A model generated the notes under the pieces. The model was not told the DNA's origin, did not search any database, and saw nothing but the letters and a program-made list of their open reading frames with translations. Below are positions 41,691 to 51,991 of a stretch of DNA of 64,000 nt, piece by piece. Source of the stretch: Helichrysum umbraculigerum (taxonomy: Eukaryota; Streptophyta; Magnoliopsida; Asterales; Asteraceae); contig CATIUR010000004.1 of NCBI GenBank assembly GCA_949592205.1, positions 7,567,001 through 7,631,000 on the forward strand, read 5' to 3'. Both the position numbers and the translations under genes were made by a program. Numbering within the stretch: the stretch's first letter is position 1; every line of letters begins with the position of its first letter.

Positions 41691-44377
41691 TGTGACACCC
41701 CCAAATTTAATGATTTGCGGAAGCTTGATTTGGGTGCCACTAATCAATATACAAAGCACAAAGATAATAATGAACGACCACTATATGCGTCGTTTTAAAC
41801 TTGTATTAATAAAGTGAACGTTTACATCAAAAATAATATTGCACTAGCTCGGTTCCTGAAATTGAGAGATTACATGGCATAATTACTTTTACAAAATATA
41901 ATAATGCAGTCCAATCTCTAATTGTATGTATGCTGACTCGAGCTAGAAATCCCTGCTTGTGCAGTCAACCTACTGCTGGGTACCTGTGATATATAGTAAA
42001 ATGGGTCAGCGAAAACGCTGGTGAGCTCACAGGTTTGTATGTCAATGTATAATTGTCAGAACCGCAAGATTTATAATGAATTTAAAATGCACTTAAGCAA
42101 AATAAAAGTTATACTGTCCATGAGCACATAGTCTGAGCTTAACTGATTTGTCAGGCCCAATTAAGGAAACCTAACTTGGAGTGCCTCCTACGAGTGCCTA
42201 ATCAACACTCGTCTTCCCAAATGCTAATACATCCGTTTGACCGGTTAGTGCGTGCTAACCCGGATGAGGATTGTCAATCCCATATGATATCATATACTAA
42301 CATTCACGCTATAAAATACTAGAGACTATGCTTATGGAGGACTTTAAATTGATTAGCTTGAAACTCATGTAGTATTTGAAGTTTGTCACTTGCGTTCTAC
42401 TTGTAAAACAAAATGATGCAGTAATATCACACCCCTGGTAAAAGTAGTGAAAATGGGGCTATGAAACTCACCTGATTCCTGATGTGTTTAACTTAATAAA
42501 CTTGAAGTAATTAGCAGTGTGTTGGTGTCCAAAGACTTGAAACCTGAATGTGTCCACGACACTTGAATTGTTATTAATTGTATTGGTATCTCGAAAGACT
42601 ACCATTTAAACTGTTTGTCTAACTTAATGTCCAAATTTCCCCGATTTGGTTGATTGTATTGTTACAAGTTACTACGACTTGTTTGATTGAATTGACACAA
42701 GTTACAACGACTTGTTTGAGTGTTGAAGTATGTTTTGAAAACGCGTACGGCCCGTTGGTGAATTGTTGAAATAAAAGTGTTGTTGTTATCGTCTTGTTTT
42801 TGAAGTATTACTCTTGAAATATAAGTCCCATCATGTTCTAAAAGTCGTATGGAATAAGTATTTGAAGTTGAAAAATCTCGACACTTGGTGTAAAAATAGT
42901 TGGACAATCTGTTGTTTTATGCGTCACTATAGGCGTCACTAAAGGTGTTCATGCGACACTAAGGAAGTGTCGTGTGAAGTGTCAGATTCAAGGGTATAGC
43001 GTCACTGATCTAGTGTCGCGTGAAATTGTATGCGTCACTTCAGGAGTGACGGGTTCAGCATAACGGCGACACTTAGGAAGTGTCGTATAAAATGATTATT
43101 TCGGACATTTGGGCGTCACTTAAGGAGTGACGCGTATCATAGCGGCACTAACGAAGTGTCGGGTAAAATAGTAGGGCGTCACTTGTAGAGTGACGGGTAT
43201 AGATCAAAATGAAATTATGGGCGACACTTATGAAGTGTCGGTACGGAATATAGGGCGTCACTTATCTAGTGACGGCATGTGGTGTCGGCTAAAGGGATAT
43301 GGCGGCACTTAACAAGTGTCGCTAAGTATATATAGGCGTCACTTCAGTAGTGACGGTCAGAGGTCAACGTTTGAGCTTATGCGACACTTAGGGAGTGTCG
43401 GTATCAGAAGTTTAGCGGCACTAAAGGAGTGACGCTGGTAGTGTCGCTATACGCTGCTGGTGTCTATGCGACACTGGCCGCTGTTCGACGGATTTCGAGC
43501 CAAAAACGTGTTTTCGGGTTTCCGTTTGGTCTGATTCTTTTACCCAACCCTCATAGGGACATATTAAGCTTATCCAAACAATAATATATGAAAAGTAAGT
43601 AAAAACGAGAGATTTCGTAATTTGTCGGAAACTTACAAAGTGATGAAATGAAAATCCGGAAAGGTAGGATTGTAGATCGTCGCGAGGTGGTCGTTTATTT
43701 CCAAAGGAGTATAGTGTTTTGAAGTCGTTTAATGTGTTTATTTTGCGAATTTCGTTGATTTTGGTGATGGTGGTGATGATGATAATTGAGAGAAAAAGAG
43801 GAGGAAGAGAGAGATGAAAGGAAAGAGAATGAAAGAAAGTGGGTGGAAGTGGGAGGTTAAATCCCCACTTTCGCCCCGCGTTCCCGCTCCGTGCGGTGTT
43901 CGTTTTCTCCGTCGTTTACACGTTAAATATTTATTTTCTATGTTTTAATATACATTTTAAAATACGAATAATTATTCAGTATTTTTGTTGAAGTATTTTA
44001 CTAGACATTTAATAATTACATTAAAAAGGTGAATTGTCACGTTTTGTTTGCGAAGTTGCATTTGATTCGTGTTTATGTTAATCGTTTGATAAAACTTGGA
44101 TACGAAATACTATTGACATAATATTTTAAGTGCGATGACTTTATTTAAAATCATTGTATTACTTAAATCGATTGTTCACCAACGTCCGTATTTATTGTAT
44201 TGAAATTCATTCGGTTTGAGACTTGTACGATTTAAACAAATCGCATAATTGTAGATATATATTCAACAATATATATATATAATAATTGATACATTAATTA
44301 GCCTAACACAGAACTAATTACATGTATTAAAACCTGATTAGGAACTAAATTCTAGTCCTAAATTGACGGTTGTCACA
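41691..44377 (-). repeat. E3 3' LTR (2,687 bp)
   Basis: TGTGACACCCCC to GGTTGTCACA. Contains two CAAGTTACNACGACTTG repeats (about 42663-42712) and the hairpin block at 42925-43475. Confidence 0.95.
42925..43475. repeat. Hairpin block in E3 LTR: GCGTCACT/AGTGACG and CGACACTT/AAGTGTCG
   Basis: About 12 hairpins of 7-9 bp stems with 4-6 nt loops (e.g. GCGTCACTTCAGGAGTGACG), spaced 30-60 bp apart. The exact copy in the other LTR is at 50534-51085. Confidence 0.9.
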
Positions 44378-44390
44378 TTCTCCCCCTGTT
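44378..44390 (-). other. E3 polypurine tract
   Basis: CAGGGGGAGAA on the minus strand, adjoining the 3' LTR. Confidence 0.9.
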
Positions 44391-44411
44391 AGGAGAATTT
44401 CGTCCCGAAAT

Positions 44412-47400
44412 TTATGTTGAAGTCGTGTTTGATGTCGAATCAGTGAAGAGTTGAGGATATTTGAGTCGTATCTGGTCTTCCCGTTCCCAGGTAAATTCCG
44501 GACCGCGCCGCGAATTCCACATAACCTTGACAATGGGAATACGACTTTGTTTAAGTTGTTTGACCTCACGGTCCATGATTTCTGCGGGTTCCTCAATAAA
44601 GTGAAGTTTCTCGTCAACTCGAATTTCATCGAGTGGAATGATAAGTGTCTCATCAGACAGACACTTCTTCAGATTTGAAACATGAAATGTGGGATGCACG
44701 CTGCTGAGCTCAGATGGCAGCTGCAATCGATAAGCCACTGGACCAATCCTTTCGAGGATCTCGAATGGTCCAATGTATCTGGGATTCAACTTCCCTCGTT
44801 TGCCAAATCGGATGACGCCTTTCCAAGGCGATACTTTGAGTAGAACTCGATCCCCAACCTGGAACTCGAGTGGTTTGCGTCTCACGTCAGCATAACTTTT
44901 CTGACGATCACGCGCGGCTTTGAGTTTGTTTTGAATTTCTATGATCCTCTCGGTTGTTTCGTGTATGATTTCTGGACCCGTGAGTTGGCTATCCCCAACT
45001 TCGGTCCAACAGATAGGTGAACGGCACTTACGACCGTACAGTGCCTCGAAGGGAGCAGCCTTGATGCTGGTATGATAACTGTTGTTGTACGAGAACTCGC
45101 ACAATGGTAGATGTTTTTCCCAGTTTACACCGAAGTCTACTACGCAGGCCCGTAGCATGTCTTCCAGTGTTTGAATGGTTCGTTCACTTTGGCCGTCGGT
45201 TTGAGGATGGTATGCGGTACTCATATCAAGTCGAGTACCCAGAGATTTTTGAAGTGATTGCCAAAATTGTGAAGTGAAACGACTATCTCTATCGGAGATA
45301 ATGGAGATTGGAACACCGTGTTTGGTCACGATTTCCTTCAGATAAATGTTGGTGAGGCGTTCCATTTTGTCGGATTCCTTGATTGCCAGGAAGTGAGCAG
45401 ATTTTGTGAGACGATCCACGATCACCCAAATGGTATCGCAACCGCTCGAGGATCTGGGTAGTTTGGTTATGAAGTCCATGGCAATTTGTTCCCATTTCCA
45501 TTCCGGAAGACTGGGTTGTTGAAGTAAACCAGAAGGTTTTTGATATTCGATTTTGACCTTGGAGCAAGTAAGGCATTTGCTGACATAGGTGGCGATTTCG
45601 GCTTTCATGTTTGGCCACCAGTAGAAGTCCTTGATACCGTGGTACATTTTATCGGATCCCGGGTGGATAGAATATTTGGACTTGTGAGCTTCATCCATCA
45701 CCAAGTCTCGTAGGTTCCCGAATTTAGGCAACCAGATTCGGTTTGAGAAATACCTAATCCCGTTAGGTCTGATTTCAAGCTGTTTATCCATGCCCCGCAA
45801 GGCTTCATCTTTGACATGTTCGGGTTTTAAGGCTTCGAGTTGAGCAGTGAGAATTTGAATGTTTAAATTGTTGTGAATGGTCATACTGAGGGCTCGAACC
45901 CGAAGTGGTTTCACTCGCTCTTTTCGACTGAGGGCGTCAGCAACAACATTTGCTTTGCCTGGATGATATTTGAGTTCACAGTCGTAATCGGTAAGCAACT
46001 CGACCCATCGACGTTGCCTCATGTTGAGATCCTTCTGATCGAATATGTGTTGAAGGCTTTTATGGTCGGTGAAGATTGTACATCTGGTACCGTAAAGGTA
46101 ATGTCTCCAGATCTTGAGGGCAAAAACGACAGCTCCTAGCTCGAGGTCGTGGGTGGTGTAATTCTTTTCGTGATTCTTGAGCTGTCGGGAAGCATAAGCT
46201 ATGACTTTGTCTCGTTGCATGAGCACACAACCGAGACCTTGATGTGAAGCATCGCAGTATACCACGAAGTCATCGGTGCCTTCGGGTAATGATAGGATAG
46301 GAGCACTGCAAAGCTTTTGTTTTAAGAGTTGGAATGCCGACTCTTGTTTCTCAGTCCAGTCAAACTTTTTGTCTTTCTGGGTTAGAGTCGTGAGTGGTAT
46401 GGCTATCTTGGAGAAATTTTCAATGAATCTTCGATAGTACCCGGCAAGTCCCAAAAACTGCCGTACTTCGGTTGGAGTGGTTGGCGATTTCCAATCTTTG
46501 ATAGCTTCGATTTTCGACGGGTCAACGTGAATCCCCTGACTGTCAATCACGTGACCAAGGAATTGAACGGTTTTGATCCAGAACTCACACTTAGAGAACT
46601 TGGCATAGAGCTCCTCGTGTTTAAGCAGTTCAAGGATGGTTTTGAGGTGTTGCGCGTGTTCTTCTTTGTTTCGTGAATATATAAGGATGTCGTCGATGAA
46701 GACAATGACAAATTTGTCAAGATAAGGCTTGCACACCCGATTCATAAGATCCATGAATACCGCCGGTGCGTTGGTTAGGCCGAATGGCATCACTTGGAAT
46801 TCGTAATGCCCGTAACGGGTTCTGAAAGCGGTTTTTGGAATATCGGCATCGCGAACACGCAATTGATGATAACCGGATCGGAGATCAATCTTTGAATAAC
46901 AACTCGACCCTTGCAGTTGGTCGAACAAATCATCGATTCGAGGAAGTGGATACCGGTTCTTGACAGTTAACTTGTTCAACTCTCGATAGTCGATACACAT
47001 TCGAAAGGAACCATCTTTCTTCTTAACGAATAGGACCGGAGCTCCCCAAGGTGAAGAACTCGGCCTGATAAACCCTCGTTCCAGGAGTTCCTGTAACTGG
47101 GTGGACAACTCCTGAAGTTCGGATGGAGCTAAACGGTATGGTGCTCGGGCCACAGGCGCAGCACCTGGTACAAGATCGATTGAGAACTCAACCTGTCTTG
47201 GTGGTGGTAGACCAGGCAGTTCTTCAGGAAAGACTTCTGGAAAGTCTCGAACAATTGGAACATCCTCAAGTCGCTTCTCCTCCGACTTTTTCTCCATGAT
47301 GTGCGCGAGGATTGCAGGATAACCCTTTCTCAGAAATTTTTGGGTTTTTAAACAAGATATGAGGTTGAGCCTCGTCCCTCCGGTCTCCCCCTGTATGACT

Positions 47401-48851
47401 AGGGTTCTACCGACAGTGAGAGGTATGCGAACAATTTTGTCATAGCAGATGATTTCGGCGCGATGTTTGGATAACCAGTCCATGCCTACGATGACATCGA
47501 AACTTCCTATCTCAATAGGCATAAGATCTATGGGGAAGGTTTCGTCGGCTAGATTTAAAGTGCAATTAGGTATCACACTATCGGTTTCTATCAGCTTGCC
47601 ATTTGCTAGCTCTACGGTGTACTTAACGTCTAAAGCAACAGGTGTAATGTCAAGTAGAGGGCAAAATTCATCGGAAATAAAACTCCTATCGGCACCAGTA
47701 TCAAACAGAATGGAAGCAGTTAAATTGTTGAGGAGGAACATACCCGTGACCACATTCGGGTCCAGACGGGCGTCCCCTGAGTTGATCACGAAAGCGGTAC
47801 TTTTGGCGTTGTTGTTGTTGCGGGAGTTGTTGTTGTTGTTGCCCTTATTCTTCAACTTTGGGCAAGAATCCCTGAAGTGTCCTGGGTTTCCACATTCATA
47901 GCAGGACTTAGGTTGTCGGGTATTTCTGTCAGAGAGGTTGTTGTTGGATTTGGGGGCTCTGCAGTCCTTAGTCAAATGCCCTTGCCTCCTGCAGTTGTTG
48001 CAAGGAGTACCGCACTGACCAAAATGATGGTAGTTACACTTGGGACAATAAGGTCTGCCCCCGGTGTAGCTGTGGGTGGTTTCAGAGTTGGAGGTGTAGA
48101 CTTGGATGGCGTTGTTTTTCTTGCTTGAGTTGTGGTGGTGTTCAGTGGATTTGCGTTTGTTGGAGGATGAGGTGTTGGAGGTCTCACGGCTGACAACTAG
48201 GGCCATGAGTTCGTGGGCCAATCGAATGGCACTCTCAGTAGTGGTTGGTTTGGATGAGGCGACGTTTCCCTGGATGTTCTCGGGAAGTCCACGAATGTAT
48301 TTCTTAATGCCCTTACTTTCTGGTTCGACCAAACCCGGGCATAATAAGGCAAACTGCTGAAACTTGGTGGTATAATCAGCGACATCATTTCCCTGCACTT
48401 CCAGATGCCAGAATTCTTCTTCCAGCCTATGCAATTCTTCTTCAGGACAGTACTTTTCTGTCAGCTTCTTCTTCAGTTCGGCCCAAGGAAGTCGGTTTGC
48501 AACCTCAAGGCCTACAGAGTTTGCGTGGGTTTTCCACCACGTGGATGCACCTTCCTGAAAGGTATAAACAGCGAATTTGACCTTGTTGTTCTCAGTGCAG
48601 TCGCAGAGACTGAAAACAGATTCCATGCGCTCAATCCAACGGATCAAACCAATGGCACCTTCCGTGCCCTTGAAGTATAGTGGTTTACAGCTAAGGAAAT
48701 CCTTATAGGAGCAGGGTTTGGGTGGTGGAGTATTGGTTGCGGTGTCCTCACTACCAGGTGGTGTTCGGGTAGCCAAGGCTTCAGTCACACTGCGGGCAAT
48801 TATTCCCGCGATCTCAGCTTCGCTAAGGGTAATTTGACGACGAGGAGGCAT
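44412..48851 (-). CDS. gag-pol: E3 gag-pol polyprotein (1,479 aa), intact
   Basis: Open throughout. MPPRRQITLSEAEIAGIIAR start; Gag region with FQEGASTWWKTHA; zinc knuckles CNNCRRQGHLTKDC and CYECGNPGHFRDSC; protease DTGADRSF; RT with YSKIDLRSGYHQ, PFGLTNAPA and FIDDILIYSR; RNase H DASHQGLGC and TDHKSLQHIF; integrase HHCC plus DFITKLP, DRDSRFTS and HPQTDGQSER; GPF module; chromodomain ending EFTWEREDQIRLKYPQLF. All catalytic residues I can check are present. With near-identical LTRs this is the best candidate here for a recently active element. Confidence 0.96.
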   Translation of the reverse strand: MPPRRQITLSEAEIAGIIARSVTEALATRTPPGSEDTATNTPPPKPCSYKDFLSCKPLYFKGTEGAIGLIRWIERMESVFSLCDCTENNKVKFAVYTFQEGASTWWKTHANSVGLEVANRLPWAELKKKLTEKYCPEEELHRLEEEFWHLEVQGNDVADYTTKFQQFALLCPGLVEPESKGIKKYIRGLPENIQGNVASSKPTTTESAIRLAHELMALVVSRETSNTSSSNKRKSTEHHHNSSKKNNAIQVYTSNSETTHSYTGGRPYCPKCNYHHFGQCGTPCNNCRRQGHLTKDCRAPKSNNNLSDRNTRQPKSCYECGNPGHFRDSCPKLKNKGNNNNNSRNNNNAKSTAFVINSGDARLDPNVVTGMFLLNNLTASILFDTGADRSFISDEFCPLLDITPVALDVKYTVELANGKLIETDSVIPNCTLNLADETFPIDLMPIEIGSFDVIVGMDWLSKHRAEIICYDKIVRIPLTVGRTLVIQGETGGTRLNLISCLKTQKFLRKGYPAILAHIMEKKSEEKRLEDVPIVRDFPEVFPEELPGLPPPRQVEFSIDLVPGAAPVARAPYRLAPSELQELSTQLQELLERGFIRPSSSPWGAPVLFVKKKDGSFRMCIDYRELNKLTVKNRYPLPRIDDLFDQLQGSSCYSKIDLRSGYHQLRVRDADIPKTAFRTRYGHYEFQVMPFGLTNAPAVFMDLMNRVCKPYLDKFVIVFIDDILIYSRNKEEHAQHLKTILELLKHEELYAKFSKCEFWIKTVQFLGHVIDSQGIHVDPSKIEAIKDWKSPTTPTEVRQFLGLAGYYRRFIENFSKIAIPLTTLTQKDKKFDWTEKQESAFQLLKQKLCSAPILSLPEGTDDFVVYCDASHQGLGCVLMQRDKVIAYASRQLKNHEKNYTTHDLELGAVVFALKIWRHYLYGTRCTIFTDHKSLQHIFDQKDLNMRQRRWVELLTDYDCELKYHPGKANVVADALSRKERVKPLRVRALSMTIHNNLNIQILTAQLEALKPEHVKDEALRGMDKQLEIRPNGIRYFSNRIWLPKFGNLRDLVMDEAHKSKYSIHPGSDKMYHGIKDFYWWPNMKAEIATYVSKCLTCSKVKIEYQKPSGLLQQPSLPEWKWEQIAMDFITKLPRSSSGCDTIWVIVDRLTKSAHFLAIKESDKMERLTNIYLKEIVTKHGVPISIISDRDSRFTSQFWQSLQKSLGTRLDMSTAYHPQTDGQSERTIQTLEDMLRACVVDFGVNWEKHLPLCEFSYNNSYHTSIKAAPFEALYGRKCRSPICWTEVGDSQLTGPEIIHETTERIIEIQNKLKAARDRQKSYADVRRKPLEFQVGDRVLLKVSPWKGVIRFGKRGKLNPRYIGPFEILERIGPVAYRLQLPSELSSVHPTFHVSNLKKCLSDETLIIPLDEIRVDEKLHFIEEPAEIMDREVKQLKQSRIPIVKVMWNSRRGPEFTWEREDQIRLKYPQLFTDSTSNTTST

Positions 48852-48928
48852 GATGTTGAGTAAGAAAGAACAAGGAAATGAAATAAGATACTAGTCCGAG
48901 TATGATGAACTAGTGGTGTGTTTGTCAT
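48852..48928 (-). pseudogene. E3 remnant of the accessory ORF start
   Basis: On the minus strand an ATG at 48928 reads MTNTPLV, matching the MANTPP start of the E1 and E2 accessory ORFs, in the same place between leader and gag. The frame then runs into unrelated sequence and overlaps the gag start out of frame. The body of the ORF and the spacer to gag have been deleted. Confidence 0.6.
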
Positions 48929-49281
48929 TCCGAGATAAAGCGTTTGAAAGAAAGAGGCCTATATTCATATAATATAGCCTAAAATTGTAATGAGGTCTAT
49001 TCATGTATATATATATGTATATCACATAATAACCTATTGAGTGTCTAGCACAGACGTGTTTTGAGTCCCGTTTCTCTCGAGGTCAGAGTCAACTAATGCA
49101 TTCCTGTTCAACATAACTCTTTCAGATTTCACATCATCTTTCTTTAATTGTACATAGTTGATCAGGCTATGTTAAATTAAGGTCGTATGATGTAATCCCT
49201 GAACTAGTCATAACTAATAAGGAATACTGCCTAACGGTCATAGTCTAGGCCCACTAAATGCAACCTAGTTCACTATAACCT

Positions 49282-49298
49282 TAGGCTCTGATACCAAT
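49282..49298 (-). other. E3 primer-binding site (initiator-Met tRNA)
   Basis: TTGGTATCAGAGCC on the minus strand, next to the 5' LTR. Confidence 0.92.
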
Positions 49299-49299
49299 C

Positions 49300-51986
49300 T
49301 GTGACACCCCCAAATTTAATGATTTGCGGAAGCTTGATTTGGGTGCCACTAATCAATATACAAAGCACAAAGATAATAATGAACGACCACTATATGCGTC
49401 GTTTTAAACTTGTATTAATAAAGTGAACGTTTACATCAAAAATAATATTGCACTAGCTCGGTTCCTGAAATTGAGAGATTACATGGCATAATTACTTTTA
49501 CAAAATATAATAATGCAGTCCAATCTCTAATTGTATGTATGCTGACTCGAGCTAGAAATCCCTGCTTGTGCAGTCAACCTACTGCTGGGTACCTGTGATA
49601 TATAGTAAAATGGGTCAGCGAAAACGCTGGTGAGCTCACAGGTTTGTATGTCAATGTATAATTGTCAGAACCGCAAGATTTATAATGAATTTAAAATGCA
49701 CTTAAGCAAAATAAAAGTTATACTGTCCATGAGCACATAGTCTGAGCTTAACTGATTTGTCAGGCCCAATTAAGGAAACCTAACTTGGAGTGCCTCCTAC
49801 GAGTGCCTAATCAACACTCGTCTTCCCAAATGCTAATACATCCGTTTGACCGGTTAGTGCGTGCTAACCCGGATGAGGATTGTCAATCCCATATGATATC
49901 ATATACTAACATTCACGCTATAAAATACTAGAGACTATGCTTATGGAGGACTTTAAATTGATTAGCTTGAAACTCATGTAGTATTTGAAGTTTGTCACTT
50001 GCGTTCTACTTGTAAAACAAAATGATGCAGTAATATCACACCCCTGGTAAAAGTAGTGAAAATGGGGCTATGAAACTCACCTGATTCCTGATGTGTTTAA
50101 CTTAATAAACTTGAAGTAATTAGCAGTGTGTTGGTGTCCAAAGACTTGAAACCTGAATGTGTCCACGACACTTGAATTGTTATTAATTGTATTGGTATCT
50201 CGAAAGACTACCATTTAAACTGTTTGTCTAACTTAATGTCCAAATTTCCCCGATTTGGTTGATTGTATTGTTACAAGTTACTACGACTTGTTTGATTGAA
50301 TTGACACAAGTTACAACGACTTGTTTGAGTGTTGAAGTATGTTTTGAAAACGCGTACGGCCCGTTGGTGAATTGTTGAAATAAAAGTGTTGTTGTTATCG
50401 TCTTGTTTTTGAAGTATTACTCTTGAAATATAAGTCCCATCATGTTCTAAAAGTCGTATGGAATAAGTATTTGAAGTTGAAAAATCTCGACACTTGGTGT
50501 AAAAATAGTTGGACAATCTGCTGTTTTATGCGTCACTATAGGCGTCACTAAAGGTGTTCATGCGACACTAAGGAAGTGTCGTGTGAAGTGTCAGATTCAA
50601 GGGTATAGCGTCACTGATCTAGTGTCGCGTGAAATTGTATGCGTCACTTCAGGAGTGACGGGTTCAGCATAACGGCGACACTTAGGAAGTGTCGTATAAA
50701 ATGATTATTTCGGACATTTGGGCGTCACTTAAGGAGTGACGCGTATCATAGCGGCACTAACGAAGTGTCGGGTAAAATAGTAGGGCGTCACTTGTAGAGT
50801 GACGGGTATAGATCAAAATGAAATTATGGGCGACACTTATGAAGTGTCGGTACGGAATATAGGGCGTCACTTATCTAGTGACGGCATGTGGTGTCGGCTA
50901 AAGGGATATGGCGGCACTTAACAAGTGTCGCTAAGTATATATAGGCGTCACTTCAGTAGTGACGGTCAGAGGTCAACGTTTGAGCTTATGCGACACTTAG
51001 GGAGTGTCGGTATCAGAAGTTTAGCGGCACTAAAGGAGTGACGCTGGTAGTGTCGCTATACGCTGCTGGTGTCTATGCGACACTGGCCGCTGTTCGACGG
51101 ATTTCGAGCCAAAAACGTGTTTTCGGGTTTCCGTTTGGTCTGATTCTTTTACCCAACCCTCATAGGGACATATTAAGCTTATCCAAACAATAATATATGA
51201 AAAGTAAGTAAAAACGAGAGATTTCGTAATTTGTCGGAAACTTACAAAGTGATGAAATGAAAATCCGGAAAGGTAGGATTGTAGATCGTCGCGAGGTGGT
51301 CGTTTATTTCCAAAGGAGTATAGTGTTTTGAAGTCGTTTAATGTGTTTATTTTGCGAATTTCGTTGATTTTGGTGATGGTGGTGATGATGATAATTGAGA
51401 GAAAAAGAGGAGGAAGAGAGAGATGAAAGGAAAGAGAATGAAAGAAAGTGGGTGGAAGTGGGAGGTTAAATCCCCACTTTCGCCCCGCGTTCCCGCTCCG
51501 TGCGGTGTTCGTTTTCTCCGTCGTTTACACGTTAAATATTTATTTTCTATGTTTTAATATACATTTTAAAATACGAATAATTATTCAGTATTTTTGTTGA
51601 AGTATTTTACTAGACATTTAATAATTACATTAAAAAGGTGAATTGTCACGTTTTGTTTGCGAAGTTGCATTTGATTCGTGTTTATGTTAATCGTTTGATA
51701 AAACTTGGATACGAAATACTATTGACATAATATTTTAAGTGCGATGACTTTATTTAAAATCATTGTATTACTTAAATCGATTGTTCACCAACGTCCGTAT
51801 TTATTGTATTGAAATTCATTCGGTTTGAGACTTGTACGATTTAAACAAATCGCATAATTGTAGATATATATTCAACAATATATATATATAATAATTGATA
51901 CATTAATTAGCCTAACACAGAACTAATTACATGTATTAAAACCTGATTAGGAACTAAATTCTAGTCCTAAATTGACGGTTGTCACA
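49300..51986 (-). repeat. E3 5' LTR (2,687 bp)
   Basis: Essentially identical to 41691-44377; ends in the TSD cacac at 51987-51991. Confidence 0.95.
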
Positions 51987-51991
51987 CACAC

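Larger units (their letters stand above)
41691..51986 (-). mobile_element. E3: inner Tekay/Del-like chromovirus, inserted in E2 3' LTR
   Basis: A complete 10,296-bp element with LTRs 41691-44377 and 49300-51986, both exactly 2,687 bp; I saw one difference between them (GTTGTTTT versus GCTGTTTT near 42910/50520). TSD cacac at 41686-41690 and 51987-51991, in a short CA run. PBS, PPT and an open gag-pol are present. This is the youngest of the three and could be competent to move. Confidence 0.96.

Noticed and set aside
28155..48851. Endogenous pararetrovirus or other viral insertion
   Set aside because: Gene order PR-RT-RH-INT-chromodomain with long LTRs and 5-bp TSDs is that of Ty3/gypsy chromoviruses; no movement or coat protein genes.
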